Shown: positions 27,023-35,755 of the stretch, one piece after another
How the letters are laid out: each line of letters opens with the position of its first letter
Position numbering within the stretch: position 1 is the stretch's first letter
From: Lysobacteraceae bacterium SCN 69-320
GTDB lineage: Bacteria; Pseudomonadota; Gammaproteobacteria; Xanthomonadales; Rhodanobacteraceae
Assembly: GCA_001725155.1 (NCBI GenBank)
Contig: MEFP01000001.1
Coordinates: forward strand, 1 to 64,000
Length of the DNA stretch: 64,000 nt
Reading direction: 5' to 3'
Notes under the pieces: model-generated
Databases searched by the model: none
Seen by the model: the letters and a program-made list of their open reading frames with translations, nothing else
Told to the model about the DNA's origin: nothing
Made by a program: the position numbers and the translations under genes

Positions 27023-27585
27023 GTGCGGTTGCCGAGGCGGTCGGCCAGCCAGGCGCGCGCGTAACGCCAGCGGCGCACGACCGTCGCCCGCGACAGGCCG
27101 CAGGTTTCGGCGATTTCCTCGGTGCTGAGACCGGAAAAGAACTTGAGCTCGACGATCTGCGCGAGCACCGCGTCGTCGCATTCGAGATCGGTGAGCGCCT
27201 GGTCTATCGCCAGCACGTCGAGGTCGTCGGCATCGGCCGGCGTGTCGTCGGCCTGCTCCAGCGGCAGCAGGAGCAGATGGCCGCCGCGCTTCTCGCTGTC
27301 GCGGGCGCGCACGTAGTCGACCGCTAGGCTGCGTATGACCCTGGCGGAGAACGCGAAGAAATGCGCGCGATTGCGCCAGTCGGTCGTGCGTGCGCCATGC
27401 AGTCGCGCATAGGCTTCGTTGGCCAGTTCGGTCGGCTGCAGGGTCGCGCCGCGCGCATGCCGGCGCAGGCGCGACTGGGCGATCTCGCGCAGCAGCGGGT
27501 AGACCTGCTCCATCAGCGCGTCGGCGGCGCCGGTTTCCCCGGTCCGCCAGCGCTCCAGCAGTTCGGTGATCGGTGCGGCGCTCAT
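27019..27585 (-). CDS. ECF-type RNA polymerase sigma factor (kinase-linked group)
   Basis: A 188-aa sigma factor with region 2 (PLLREIAQSRLRRH, ATLQPTELANEAYARL, HFFAFSARVIRSLAVDYVRAR) and region 4 (GLSTEEIAETCGLSRATVVRRW). The Q-P-T-E-L-x-N-E-A-Y motif and the neighbouring kinase are typical of the ECF43 group, where the kinase phosphorylates the sigma factor in place of an anti-sigma factor. No anti-sigma factor is seen here, consistent with that. It overlaps the kinase start by four bases. Its promoter region (27586-27755) shows no palindrome that I can support. Confidence 0.93.
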   Translation of the reverse strand: MSAAPITELLERWRTGETGAADALMEQVYPLLREIAQSRLRRHARGATLQPTELANEAYARLHGARTTDWRNRAHFFAFSARVIRSLAVDYVRARDSEKRGGHLLLLPLEQADDTPADADDLDVLAIDQALTDLECDDAVLAQIVELKFFSGLSTEEIAETCGLSRATVVRRWRYARAWLADRLGNRT

Positions 27586-27755
27586 GCGGAAGTTCTGCCC
27601 TTGTGGAACCTCTGGAGCCGGCGGCTTCCTGCTTCGTTCGTCGTTGCCGCGCGCCGGCGCGGGCGCCGAGTGCCGGCCGCAGGCTGGCCGGGCCGCGTCG
27701 CGGAAAAAGATGACAGGGCGCGGAGCCGCGCTGCGGACACGGTCTGCGACCTTGC

Positions 27756-28433
27756 CTAGTGCAGCAGGTCGCCGATCGAGTCGGCGCCCGGCGCCAGATG
27801 GCCGGCGAACCAGCCGGCGGCGGCGAACACGGCGGCGACCGCGGCGAAGCGCCAGAACGTGCGGGCCAGTGCGGTCTTCAGCCAGTGACGGTCGCGGTCG
27901 ATGCTGCGCACATGGCGGTACAGGCCGCCGGCAAGGGCCAGGTCGACCAGCAGTTCGGCCAGCAGCACCGGCGCTGCGGAAATGATCGAGAACGCGGCGA
28001 ACAGTGCCACGAACAGCGCGATGGCCGCGGTGATCACGAGGCCGATGATGGCGCCTTCGCCGTCACCGAAATCGCCGGGACTCCAGTCCGGATCGGCGCC
28101 GCCGCCGTCGTGCGGTCCCGTCGCGTCATAGCCGCCGCTGCTGCCGTCGGGAACCAGATCGGCAACATCGGCGTCGTCGCCGTCGAAACGCCAGTGCAGC
28201 CAGCACCACAGCAGGCCGAGGAAGACCAGATAGGCGATGCCGACGGCCAGCGGATAGCGCAGGGCCATGGAGCCGAGGCCGGCGCGGAGCAGGCCGTAGG
28301 ACGCCAGCAGGCCGCCGGCGGCGGTCAGCGCCGCGATCAGGGCCATGGCCAGGCGTGGCGAATGCAGACGCTCGATCAGGCGCCGGCGGCGCTCGACTTC
28401 CCGGTCGCGGTTGAACAGCCGTGATTCACGCAT
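27756..28433 (-). CDS. Multi-pass membrane protein of unknown function
   Basis: 225 aa from the ATG at 28433 (gggggaag upstream). It starts with a basic cytoplasmic stretch (RESRLFNRDREVERRRRL), then about four membrane helices: MALIAALTAAGGLLASYGLL, PLAVGIAYLVFLGLLWCWL, IIGLVITAAIALFVALFAAF and FAAVAAVFAAAGWFAGHLA. A glycine/aspartate-rich loop (GGYDATGPHDGGGADPD) lies between helices two and three. I recognise no family. It is upstream of the sigma/kinase pair on the same strand, separated by 170 bases, and might be part of the same regulon. An upstream frame extension to 28628 has no support. Confidence 0.75.
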   Translation of the reverse strand: MRESRLFNRDREVERRRRLIERLHSPRLAMALIAALTAAGGLLASYGLLRAGLGSMALRYPLAVGIAYLVFLGLLWCWLHWRFDGDDADVADLVPDGSSGGYDATGPHDGGGADPDWSPGDFGDGEGAIIGLVITAAIALFVALFAAFSIISAAPVLLAELLVDLALAGGLYRHVRSIDRDRHWLKTALARTFWRFAAVAAVFAAAGWFAGHLAPGADSIGDLLH

Positions 28434-28644
28434 GCCGCTCGCTTCCCCCAGCAAGGTCCGAACCCGTATCCAGCGCACGGCTGCCGTGTTCTGTCGCGCG
28501 CTCCCGACCGCATTGCCGGACGCCGGTGCCGCAAGCGCCGTGCCCTTCGCCCGATTCAGGCGTTGCGGCAGTCGATCCGAACGCGACAGGCCCGACGATT
28601 GCCCGGCCCACCATCCGTACAACGGCATGTCGCGCCAGCGCGGA

Positions 28645-29973
28645 TCATTTCAAGCCGGCGAAGGCGTCCCGGGTCAGGTTCTCCGGCTCGCCGGCGGTGC
28701 AGACCACGTCGTCCTCGATGCGTACGCCGCCGTACTGGCGGAACGCATCGACCTTGTCCCAGACCACGTCGGCGGCCGCCGGGTTCTGCTTCAGCTCGGC
28801 CAGCAGCAGGTCGATGAAGTAGATGCCGGGCTCGATGGTCATGACCTGGCCCGCCTCGATGGTGCGCGTGAGGCGCAGATACGGATGGCCGGCCGGTCGC
28901 GCCAGGGTGCCGCCGCTGTCGCTTGCCTGGAAGCCGCCGACGTCGTGCACCTGCAGGCCGATGTAGTGGCCCAGACCGTGCGGGAAGAACGCGCTGGACA
29001 CGCCCGATTCGACCGCGCTCTCGGCGCTCATGCGGATGAAGCCCTGCTCGCGCAGGATGCCGGCGAGCACCTGGTGCGCATGCACGTGCAGCTCCGGATA
29101 GCTCGCGCCGGCGCGCACACGTGCGCAGAAGCCGCGCTGCGCCTCATCGACGGCAGCGACGAGTTCGCCGAACTCCGTCGCGCCGGCACCGGCGTAGGTG
29201 CGCGTGATGTCGCAGGCATAGCCATGAAAACTGGCGCCGGCGTCGATCAGCAGCGAATGCGAGACGAGCGGCGGATTGCGTTCGAGGTTGGTGTAGTGCA
29301 GCACCGCCCCGTGTTCGTTGAGGCAGACGATGTTGCTGTACGGCAGTTCGTTCTCGGTCTCGCGTGCGGCGCCGAGGTAGGCCATCTGGATCGCGTATTC
29401 CGAGGCGCCCGAGCGGAACGCCGCCTCGGCCGCGCGATGCGCGCGCGCGCCCAGGTGCGAGGCCACGCGCATCATCGCGAGCTCGTAGTCGGTCTTCCAG
29501 GCGCGGTGGAAATGCAGATGGTTCAGCACCGCCTCGGGGTTGTTCGGCCGGTGCTCGGCGACCGCGGCAACGTCCTCGCCGATGATGGCGCAGCGTGCCG
29601 CCTGGGCCGGCAGGTGCGCCGCGGCCGCGGCGGCTTCGCGCACGATCACGATGTCGAAATGCTCGACCCAGTAGCCGGCCGGCGCTTCGGGCACGACGTG
29701 CCAGTAGTCGTGCGGCTGCAGATAGATCAGCCGCGGCTTCTGTCCCGGCGTGATCACGAGCCAGGAGCCCGGCGCTTTCGTCACCGGCAGCCACTGCTTG
29801 AAATGCGGATTGACCTGGAACGGATAGGGCAGGTCGTCGAGGAACTGATAGCGCGGCTGGCCCGCGGCGATCACGAGGTGGTCGAAGCCGCCGCGCTCCA
29901 GCGCGGTGCGCGCGCGGTTCTGCAGGGTTTCCAGATGGGCGGGATAGAGCTGGCTGAGCAGGGCGGTGGGCAT
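28645..29973 (-). CDS. pepQ: Xaa-Pro dipeptidase
   Basis: A 442-aa M24B dipeptidase cleaving Xaa-Pro dipeptides; relatives also hydrolyse organophosphates (OPAA). The N-terminus MPTALLSQLYPAHLETLQNR matches gammaproteobacterial PepQ, which fixes the ATG at 29973. Metal ligands lie in LLIDAGASFHGYACDITRTY, FFPHGLGHYIGLQVHDVGG, VMTIEPGIYFID and GGVRIEDDVV. An additional HLHFHRAWKTDYE segment is typical of this subfamily. It is divergent from the MFS-like gene with a 209-base shared upstream region. Confidence 0.95.
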   Translation of the reverse strand: MPTALLSQLYPAHLETLQNRARTALERGGFDHLVIAAGQPRYQFLDDLPYPFQVNPHFKQWLPVTKAPGSWLVITPGQKPRLIYLQPHDYWHVVPEAPAGYWVEHFDIVIVREAAAAAAHLPAQAARCAIIGEDVAAVAEHRPNNPEAVLNHLHFHRAWKTDYELAMMRVASHLGARAHRAAEAAFRSGASEYAIQMAYLGAARETENELPYSNIVCLNEHGAVLHYTNLERNPPLVSHSLLIDAGASFHGYACDITRTYAGAGATEFGELVAAVDEAQRGFCARVRAGASYPELHVHAHQVLAGILREQGFIRMSAESAVESGVSSAFFPHGLGHYIGLQVHDVGGFQASDSGGTLARPAGHPYLRLTRTIEAGQVMTIEPGIYFIDLLLAELKQNPAAADVVWDKVDAFRQYGGVRIEDDVVCTAGEPENLTRDAFAGLK

Positions 29974-30182
29974 GCGAGGCTCCGGCAGGAATGCGGCAAT
30001 TGTGCCTGAGCGCACGGTGGCCTGGACGGGCAGGGTCTCGGGCAAGTGCCGGCGGCAACCGTGCCGGACCATGACCTCCAGGACGATAAATGCAACATCG
30101 TCCCCGACTTCCTGCGCAGGCTCGCGCGGCGCAGCTCGCCTGTAATGGAGCTGCCGCAGCTCTGCGGAACACCGAGGTCACC

Positions 30183-31523
30183 ATGGGAACGACGCCTGAC
30201 GGCGGCGCCGGGCAGGCGCGCGCCCAACTGTTGCACCGCCTGTTCAGCGTGAAGCGCGAGGAACGCCGGCCGCTGATCCTGTCATTCGTATACTTTTTCT
30301 GCGTGCTCGCGGCCTACTACGTGCTGCGGCCGATCCGCGACGAGATGGGCGTGGCCGGCGGCGTCAATCACCTGCCGTGGCTGTTCCTCGGCACCCTGAG
30401 TGCGACCCTGCTGGTCGGGCCGCTGTTCGCGCGCCTCGTCGCGCGGCTGCCACGGCGGCGCTTCGTCGCCTGGGCTTACCGCGGGCTCGCCGTCTGCCTG
30501 ATCGGCTTCGCGCTTGCGCTGGAGATCCTGCCCGCATCGACGCAGGTCTGGACCGGCCGCGTGTTCTTCGTCTGGCTCAGCGTGTTCGCCGTGTTCGCGG
30601 TATCGCTGTTCTGGGCGGTCATGGCCGACGTGTTTCAGGCGGCTCAGGCGCGTCGCCTGTACGGTCTGATCGGCGCCGGCGGCACCCTGGGCGGCCTGGC
30701 CGGCGGTCTGCTGACCGGCTGGCTCGTGCAGCTCGTCGGCACGATACCGCTGCTGCTCGTATCGGCGCTGCTGCTGGAGGCCGCGCTGCGCGCCATGTAC
30801 GCGCTGAGCGGCCACGTCGCCGGGCGCGACGGCGCGCAGGCGCGGATCGAACGCGAAATCATCGGCGGCAGCGCCTGGGCCGGCATGTCCGGCGTGCTGC
30901 GCTCGCGCTATCTGTTCGCGATCGCGCTGTTCATGCTGCTGTTCACCTGGGGCTCGGCGTTCCTGTATCTGCTGCAGGCCGAGATCGTCGCGCGCGAGAT
31001 CGCCGACCGCGCCGCACGCACGGCCTACTTCGCCCGCGTCGACGTCTGGGTCAACGCCCTGACCCTCGTCGTGCAGCTGCTGCTGACCGGGCGCCTGATC
31101 GAGCGCGTCGGCGTCGGCGCGGTGCTCGTGTTCCTGCCGCTGCTGTCGCTGGCCGGCTTCGCCGCGCTCGCGACCGCGCCGGTGCTGTCGCTGGTGATCC
31201 TGCTGCAGGTGCTGCGCCGTACCGGCGATTTCGCATTGTCGCGGCCGGCGCGCGAAGTGCTCTACGTGCCGCTGAGCCGCGAGGAAAAATACAAGGCGAA
31301 GAATTTCATCGACACCTTCGTCTTCCGTTTCGGCGACCAGCTCGGCGCCTGGAGCCACGCGGCGCTGGCCGCGGCCGGCCTGAGCCTTGGCGCGATCGCC
31401 GCGGCCGCCGTGCCGCTGTCGGCGGCCTGGCTGGCGGTAGCCGTCTGGCTGGGCCGCCGGCATGCTGCGCTGGCACCGGTGCCGGCTTCCACCCCCTGCA
31501 TTCACGAAGGAGTACGCCCATGA
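30183..31523 (+). CDS. MFS-fold transporter, nucleotide-carrier-like
   Basis: A 446-aa protein with about 12 membrane helices, starting near FVYFFCVLAAYYVLRPIRDEMG. The segments YVLRPIRDEMG, the FWAVMADVFQAAQARRLYGLIGAGGTLG loop (a short core is GAGGTLGGLAGG) and DFALSRPAREVLYVPLSREEKYKAKNFID are shared with the NTP/NDP exchange and MFS-like proteins found in many gammaproteobacteria. The substrate is unknown. Start at 30183 is used; the frame extends to 30090 but without a ribosome site. Its stop overlaps the ATG of the next gene (ATGA), so the two are coupled. Confidence 0.85.
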   Translation: MGTTPDGGAGQARAQLLHRLFSVKREERRPLILSFVYFFCVLAAYYVLRPIRDEMGVAGGVNHLPWLFLGTLSATLLVGPLFARLVARLPRRRFVAWAYRGLAVCLIGFALALEILPASTQVWTGRVFFVWLSVFAVFAVSLFWAVMADVFQAAQARRLYGLIGAGGTLGGLAGGLLTGWLVQLVGTIPLLLVSALLLEAALRAMYALSGHVAGRDGAQARIEREIIGGSAWAGMSGVLRSRYLFAIALFMLLFTWGSAFLYLLQAEIVAREIADRAARTAYFARVDVWVNALTLVVQLLLTGRLIERVGVGAVLVFLPLLSLAGFAALATAPVLSLVILLQVLRRTGDFALSRPAREVLYVPLSREEKYKAKNFIDTFVFRFGDQLGAWSHAALAAAGLSLGAIAAAAVPLSAAWLAVAVWLGRRHAALAPVPASTPCIHEGVRP

Positions 31524-32665
31524 TCAATCGTCGTCGTTGGTTGCAACTGGCCGGAGCCGCCGGGGCGGCCGGTCTGCTCAGCGGACTGCTGCCGGCCGCC
31601 CAGGCCGCGCCGGCGCAGCGTTCCGCGCGGCCGCTGCGCCTGCTGATACTCGGCGGCACCGGCTTCACCGGGCCGCACCAGGTGCGCTACGCGCTGGAGC
31701 GCGGCCACCAGCTGACCCTGTTCAATCGCGGCCGCAAGCCGCGCGAATGGCCGGCCGAAGTCGAGGAACTGCAGGGCGATCGCAACACCGGCGACCTTGC
31801 CGCGCTGGCCGGCCGCGAATGGGACGTCTGCATCGACAATCCGACCTCGCTGCCGTTCTGGGTGCGCGACGTCGGCAAGGTGCTGCAGGGCAAGGTCAAG
31901 CAGTACATCTTCATCTCGACGATCTCGGTCTATGCCAGCGATGCGACGCCGGATGCCGACGAAAGCGCCGCGCTCGCCGCGTATTCCGGCAAGGACGCGA
32001 TGGCCGAGACCCAGGAAAGCCTGCGCGCCGACATGGCGCTGTACGGCCCGCTGAAGGCACGCTCCGAGCAGGAGGCGCGGCATTGGTTCAAGGACGCGGT
32101 GACGGTGATACGTCCCGGCCTCATCGTCGGCCCCGGCGACGAGACCGACCGCTTCACCTACTGGCCGACGCGCGTCGCGCGCGGCGGCGAGGTGCTGGCC
32201 CCCGGCGGCGGTGACGATCCCGTGCAGTTCATCGACGCGCGCGATCTGGCCGAATGGACCGTCCGCATGGCCGAGCAGCGTGCGTTCGGCACCTTCAACG
32301 CGACCGGTCCGGCCGGGCCGTTGAGCATGCGCGGCCTGCTCGAGAATCTGCGCGACATCATCGGCAGCGATGCGGACTTCACCTGGGTGCCGGCGGATTT
32401 CCTCGCTGCGCAGAAGGTCGCGCCGTGGAGCGACATGCCGGTCTGGCTGCCCGGCAGCGGCGACACCGCCGGCTTCGCGCGCCGCGACATCGCCGCGGCG
32501 CGGGCTCGCGGACTGACTTTCCGCCCGCTGACCGCGACGGCCAGGGACACCTTGGCCTGGTGGCAGGCGCAGAGCGAGGAACGCCGGCAGAAGCCGCGCG
32601 CAGGGCTTGCGGCGGCGCGCGAAAAGGAAGTTCTTGCGTTGTGGAAAGCGCGCAAGCCTGCCTGA
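31520..32665 (+). CDS. Tat-exported NAD-dependent epimerase/dehydratase-like protein
   Basis: A 381-aa protein with an N-terminal twin-arginine type signal (INRRRWLQLAGAAGAAGLLSG, cut near residue 30 at AQAAPA). It then has an extended SDR fold starting LRLLILGGTGFTGPHQVRYAL, with the GGTGFTG nucleotide motif. The catalytic YxxxK is read as Y-G-P-L-K in ALYGPLKARSEQ. Members annotated as isoflavone-reductase-like or epimerase occur in many soil bacteria; the substrate is unknown. A folded, cofactor-loaded export through Tat would fit the signal. It is coupled to the transporter gene by an ATGA overlap. Confidence 0.85.
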   Translation: MINRRRWLQLAGAAGAAGLLSGLLPAAQAAPAQRSARPLRLLILGGTGFTGPHQVRYALERGHQLTLFNRGRKPREWPAEVEELQGDRNTGDLAALAGREWDVCIDNPTSLPFWVRDVGKVLQGKVKQYIFISTISVYASDATPDADESAALAAYSGKDAMAETQESLRADMALYGPLKARSEQEARHWFKDAVTVIRPGLIVGPGDETDRFTYWPTRVARGGEVLAPGGGDDPVQFIDARDLAEWTVRMAEQRAFGTFNATGPAGPLSMRGLLENLRDIIGSDADFTWVPADFLAAQKVAPWSDMPVWLPGSGDTAGFARRDIAAARARGLTFRPLTATARDTLAWWQAQSEERRQKPRAGLAAAREKEVLALWKARKPA

Positions 32666-32962
32666 GCCATCGCTGCGCCGGCCTGGCCGGCGCAGCGGGG
32701 CGAGCCGATCGGGTCGGCTGCGATGCAAGGTGTCCTGTCCGTCGCGTCGCGCTGCAAGGACTCCTGTCCGCGCGTCGCAGCACAAGCAGCCCTCAACCTC
32801 TCGTCGCGCTATCAGGAGTTCCCGTCTCTCGCGTCGACTCGCCAGGAGCTTGCTCGCTGGCGAAGCGGCCATGCCGCATCGTCGGCGCGCCGCCGGATCT
32901 GGTCGGCCGATGCGGACGCGCCGGCGGTATTCGTCATTCGACGCCGGGAGCGAGGCCGGGCA
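32666..32962. other. Gene-free gap between convergent genes
   Basis: No coding region is supported in these 297 bases between convergent genes. A GCGGCGGTG-free, cytosine-rich stretch with several short direct repeats of the form TCTCGCGTCG/TCGTCGCGCT is visible, but no hairpin clear enough to call a terminator. Confidence 0.4.
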
Positions 32963-33922
32963 TCAGGCGACCAGTCCCGGATCCGTGTTCGCGCCGCAGA
33001 TCACGACGCCGACGCGTTCGCCGGGCCGCGGCCGGTAGACGCCGCTGAGCAGCGCCGCGAGCGCGGTGGCGCCGCCGGGTTCGGCGACGATGCGCAACTG
33101 CGACCAGAGCCGCTGCTGGGCGGCGACGATCGCTTCGTCGTCGACGAGCACGCTGCGTACGTCGCCAGCCAGTACCAGGTGAAACGCGATGTCGCCGACG
33201 CGGCGCGCGCCGAGCGAATCGGCCGCGACGCCGGCTACCTCGACGTCGACCGGCTCGCCGCGGTCCAGCGCCGCGTGCAGGGCACAGCTGCGTCGCGGTT
33301 CCACGGCGATCACGCGCTGGTGATGGCCATGCCAGGCCAGCAGTCCCGCGGCCAGTCCGCCGCCGCCGACCGCGACGACGAGCGTGTCCAGCCGGCCGGT
33401 CTGCTGCTCGAGTTCGCGCGCCAGCGTGCCCTGGCCGGCGACGACGGCGAATTCGTCATAGGCATGGATTTCCAGCGCGCCGCTTTCGTCGCGGCGTTCG
33501 CGGCTTGCGGCCAGCGCCTCGGCATAGTCGCGGCCACCGATGCGCAATGTCGCGCCGTAGTCGCGCAGCCGCGCGATCTTGGCCGGCGCGGCGATCTCCG
33601 GTACGAACACTTCGGCGCGCAGACCGAGCTCGCGCGCGACATAGGCGACCGCGGCGCCGTGGTTGCCGCCGGAAGCCGCAATCAATCCCGCCGCCGGCAA
33701 CTGCGGCTGCGACAGCACGCGATTGAACGCGCCGCGCGGCTTGAACGAGCCGCTGTGCTGCAGGCATTCGAGCTTGAGGAACAGTTCCCCGTCGCCGTCG
33801 AGGAAACCTGCGCCCGGCTGCACCACGGGCGTCACGCGCACGCGCCCCCGGATGCGCGCCGCGGCCGCCTCGATGTCGTCACGACCCGGCAGCGCCGGGG
33901 TGGGCTCCATTCTTTCGTTCAT
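32963..33922 (-). CDS. Threonine/serine dehydratase, PLP-dependent
   Basis: A 319-aa fold type II PLP enzyme deaminating threonine or serine to a 2-oxoacid. The Schiff-base lysine sits in SGSFKPRGAFN, the substrate loop is SGGNHGAAVAY, and the phosphate-binding glycine loop is GGGGLAAGL. There is no C-terminal ACT domain, so it is a catabolic or biodegradative type and not the feedback-regulated biosynthetic IlvA. Start at 33922 (MNERM) is preferred to the long arginine-rich extension to 34147. A start four codons later (33910) is possible. Confidence 0.9.
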   Translation of the reverse strand: MNERMEPTPALPGRDDIEAAAARIRGRVRVTPVVQPGAGFLDGDGELFLKLECLQHSGSFKPRGAFNRVLSQPQLPAAGLIAASGGNHGAAVAYVARELGLRAEVFVPEIAAPAKIARLRDYGATLRIGGRDYAEALAASRERRDESGALEIHAYDEFAVVAGQGTLARELEQQTGRLDTLVVAVGGGGLAAGLLAWHGHHQRVIAVEPRRSCALHAALDRGEPVDVEVAGVAADSLGARRVGDIAFHLVLAGDVRSVLVDDEAIVAAQQRLWSQLRIVAEPGGATALAALLSGVYRPRPGERVGVVICGANTDPGLVA

Positions 33923-34404
33923 TGCGCAGACCGTTGCAGCGACGAGGGCCCGAGTATGCCTTTGCGGCGCAGCTTGTGTTGCAGGTCTTTGGTTGGGAGC
34001 GCGCGGTCGGGGCGGGGGCTGCCAGATGACTTGCGGCCGGAAAAGCGGAGGAAGGTCTCTGGTCTTTTTTCCTCTGCGTCGTGCCGTGCAGACCATCCAT
34101 CCCCATTCACGCCATCCCAAGGGGGCATGGGTTTGCCTTGCAGGCATGCCTCGTACTGGGCTGATCCTTCAAACCTGTGCAGCGAGCGCTCTGGCAGTGA
34201 CGAGCGCCAGGCACGGAAGCGACAGAGCGAATGTCGTTCCGGTCGCGTGCGATGTAACGAAGCGAGGGAGCTGGTTTCGCCCAGGCCGTCAGGCCCGCCC
34301 CGTGAGTCAAGCGAGCCGCTGGTCGCGCATTGCGCGCGACCAGCTCGGTTGTGGAAACAGGCGGAACGACGCCGGAGCGACGCAGCGAGCGTCGCTCCGG
34401 ACGC
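33923..34404. other. Gene-free 480-base stretch with hairpins
   Basis: No convincing gene is seen between the dehydratase and kbp. The region is rich in short inverted repeats. Two are perfect: GGTCGCGC (34321-34328) with GCGCGACC (34334-34341), and CCGGAGCGACG (34372-34382) with CGTCGCTCCGG (34390-34400). Another short block around 34100-34160 (cccccttgggatggcg on the minus strand) resembles leader sequences I recall before small genes in Lysobacter relatives. This is a hunch only. Confidence 0.45.
34372..34400 (-). terminator. Strong hairpin just downstream of kbp
   Basis: An 11-bp perfect inverted repeat with a 7-base loop (CAGCGAG) begins four bases beyond the kbp stop codon. It lacks a T-run, so it may act as a transcript-end stabiliser or a Rho-type stop. 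A second 8-bp hairpin lies at 34321-34341. Confidence 0.55.
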
Positions 34405-34833
34405 TCACGGAATGCGCAACATCTGACCCGGATAGATCTTGTCCGGATGCTTGAGCTGGGGCTTGTTCGCCTCGAAGATCTTCTCGTACTCGTTGGCGTT
34501 GCCGTAGAACTGCTTGGCGATCTTGCTCAGCGTGTCGCCGGACTTGACCGTGTACATGCGCGCTTCGGCGCCGGCTTCCTTGACGGCGATGTTGTCTTCG
34601 ATCTTCTCGACACCCTTGATGTTGCCGGCGGCGAGGATCAGGCGTTCCTTGTCGGCCTGGGTCGCGGCGTCGCCGCTGATCTTGACCGTGCCGTCGATGA
34701 ACTGGACGTCGACGTCCTTGACGCCGATTTCCTTCTCGATGTGCTCCTTGATCTGCTCCGGCGCCTTGGCCGGATTGGCGACCGCGTCGAGCACCTTGGC
34801 GCCTGCGTCTTTGATGAAATCGAACAGTCCCAT
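34405..34833 (-). CDS. kbp: BON-LysM protein, potassium-binding protein Kbp (YgaU)
   Basis: A 142-aa protein with a BON domain (about 20-90) and a C-terminal LysM domain (about 92-141, MYTVKSGDTLSKIAKQFYGN). It is close to E. coli Kbp/YgaU, a cytoplasmic K+-binding protein needed under potassium stress: the N-terminus MGLFDFIKDAGAKVLD is nearly diagnostic. Start at 34833 follows a caggaga ribosome site. A hairpin (34858-34878) lies just upstream in the leader. Confidence 0.95.
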   Translation of the reverse strand: MGLFDFIKDAGAKVLDAVANPAKAPEQIKEHIEKEIGVKDVDVQFIDGTVKISGDAATQADKERLILAAGNIKGVEKIEDNIAVKEAGAEARMYTVKSGDTLSKIAKQFYGNANEYEKIFEANKPQLKHPDKIYPGQMLRIP

Positions 34834-34857
34834 CGTTTCGTCTCCTGAGGTTAGGGA

Positions 34858-34878
34858 AACTCCGAACAAGTCGGAGTT
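34858..34878 (-). other. Hairpin in the kbp leader
   Basis: AACTCCGA (34858-34865) pairs with TCGGAGTT (34871-34878) around a 5-base loop, about 25 bases upstream of the kbp start. A further 9-bp palindrome (34897-34915, CCCCCTTGA/TCAAGGGGG) precedes it. Both lie between the yidB-like gene and kbp and may separate their transcripts. Confidence 0.5.
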
Positions 34879-35035
34879 CGGCCTTGGCTGTCGGATCCCC
34901 CTTGAGTCAAGGGGGTGAAGAATGATCGCTCAGAACGGCAGGTTCAGAGCGGTTCTGAACTCCGGCGGTGTTGCGGGGAAGCACGGCAGGGCAGGGACAG
35001 CCGCACTGCGGGTGCTCGTTGAGAACTCTCCTGGA

Positions 35036-35755
35036 TCAACGTCGCGTGGCGGCGATGACGCTGCCGCCCATGCTCAGCAAATCCGACAAATCCACATCGC
35101 CGTCGCCGTCGCGGTCGAGCACGGCGCCGAGCAGTCCGCCGCCGACGCCGCCGGCTTCGCGCGTGCGCTGGGTCTCGCTGCCGAGCATGTCGGTCAGGCC
35201 GCCGGGGCCGAGTCCGCGCTGCTGGTTCATGCGGGCGAGCACGGCCATGACGATCGGGGCGAGCATGGCCATGAGCTGGCCGGCGTTCGCGCCGCCCAGG
35301 CCCGTGGTCTGGCCCAGGCCCTGTTCGGCCTGGCCGCGCTTGTTGCCGAAGATATGGCCGAGGATCGCGCCGCCGATGCCGCCGAGCATGTCGTTGCCGC
35401 CGGGCGCCGGCGCCGCGGTCTGGCTCGCGCCGCCACCCATACCGCCGAGTACGGCTTCGGCCAGCGAACCCAGCGAACCGAGGCCGCCACCGGCTCCACC
35501 GCCGCCGCTGCCGCCGCCGAGCAGTCCACCGAGCAGACCGCCGAGATCGTTGCCGACGTGATCGCCGAGCGCCGTGTGCAGCGCTTGGGCGCCATCGGGC
35601 GTGGCGGCGTTCTTCGCCATCGCGCCGACCATCAGCGGCAAGGTCTGTTCTATGGCTGCCTGGGCCTGGCCCGGGCTCATGCCGAATCGCTGCGCGATCG
35701 CGCCGACTTCGTCGTCGCCGATCTGCGCCATTACCGCATCGACCAGTCCGCTCAT
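35036..35755 (-). CDS. YidB-like DUF937 protein with a C-terminal EF-hand-like loop
   Basis: A 239-aa protein. The N-terminal helical DUF937/YidB part (residues 1-60; MSPGQAQAAIEQTLPLMVGAM) is followed by a glycine-rich linker and a second helical part (NAGQLMAMLAPIVMAVLARM). The final segment, DRDGDGDVDLSDLL, has Asp at positions 1, 3, 5, 9 and 12 of a canonical calcium loop, preceding a terminal helix. Such a single EF-hand-like loop resembles half of a dockerin. The function of YidB proteins is unknown. Start at 35755 is chosen over the in-frame ATG 27 bases upstream because MSGLVDAVMAQIG is the family N-terminus. Confidence 0.85.
   Translation of the reverse strand: MSGLVDAVMAQIGDDEVGAIAQRFGMSPGQAQAAIEQTLPLMVGAMAKNAATPDGAQALHTALGDHVGNDLGGLLGGLLGGGSGGGGAGGGLGSLGSLAEAVLGGMGGGASQTAAPAPGGNDMLGGIGGAILGHIFGNKRGQAEQGLGQTTGLGGANAGQLMAMLAPIVMAVLARMNQQRGLGPGGLTDMLGSETQRTREAGGVGGGLLGAVLDRDGDGDVDLSDLLSMGGSVIAATRR

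Noticed and set aside
33923-34147. In-frame N-terminal extension of the Thr dehydratase
   Set aside because: It is Arg/Pro-rich, lies in a hairpin-rich noncoding region, and the enzyme family begins near MNERM.
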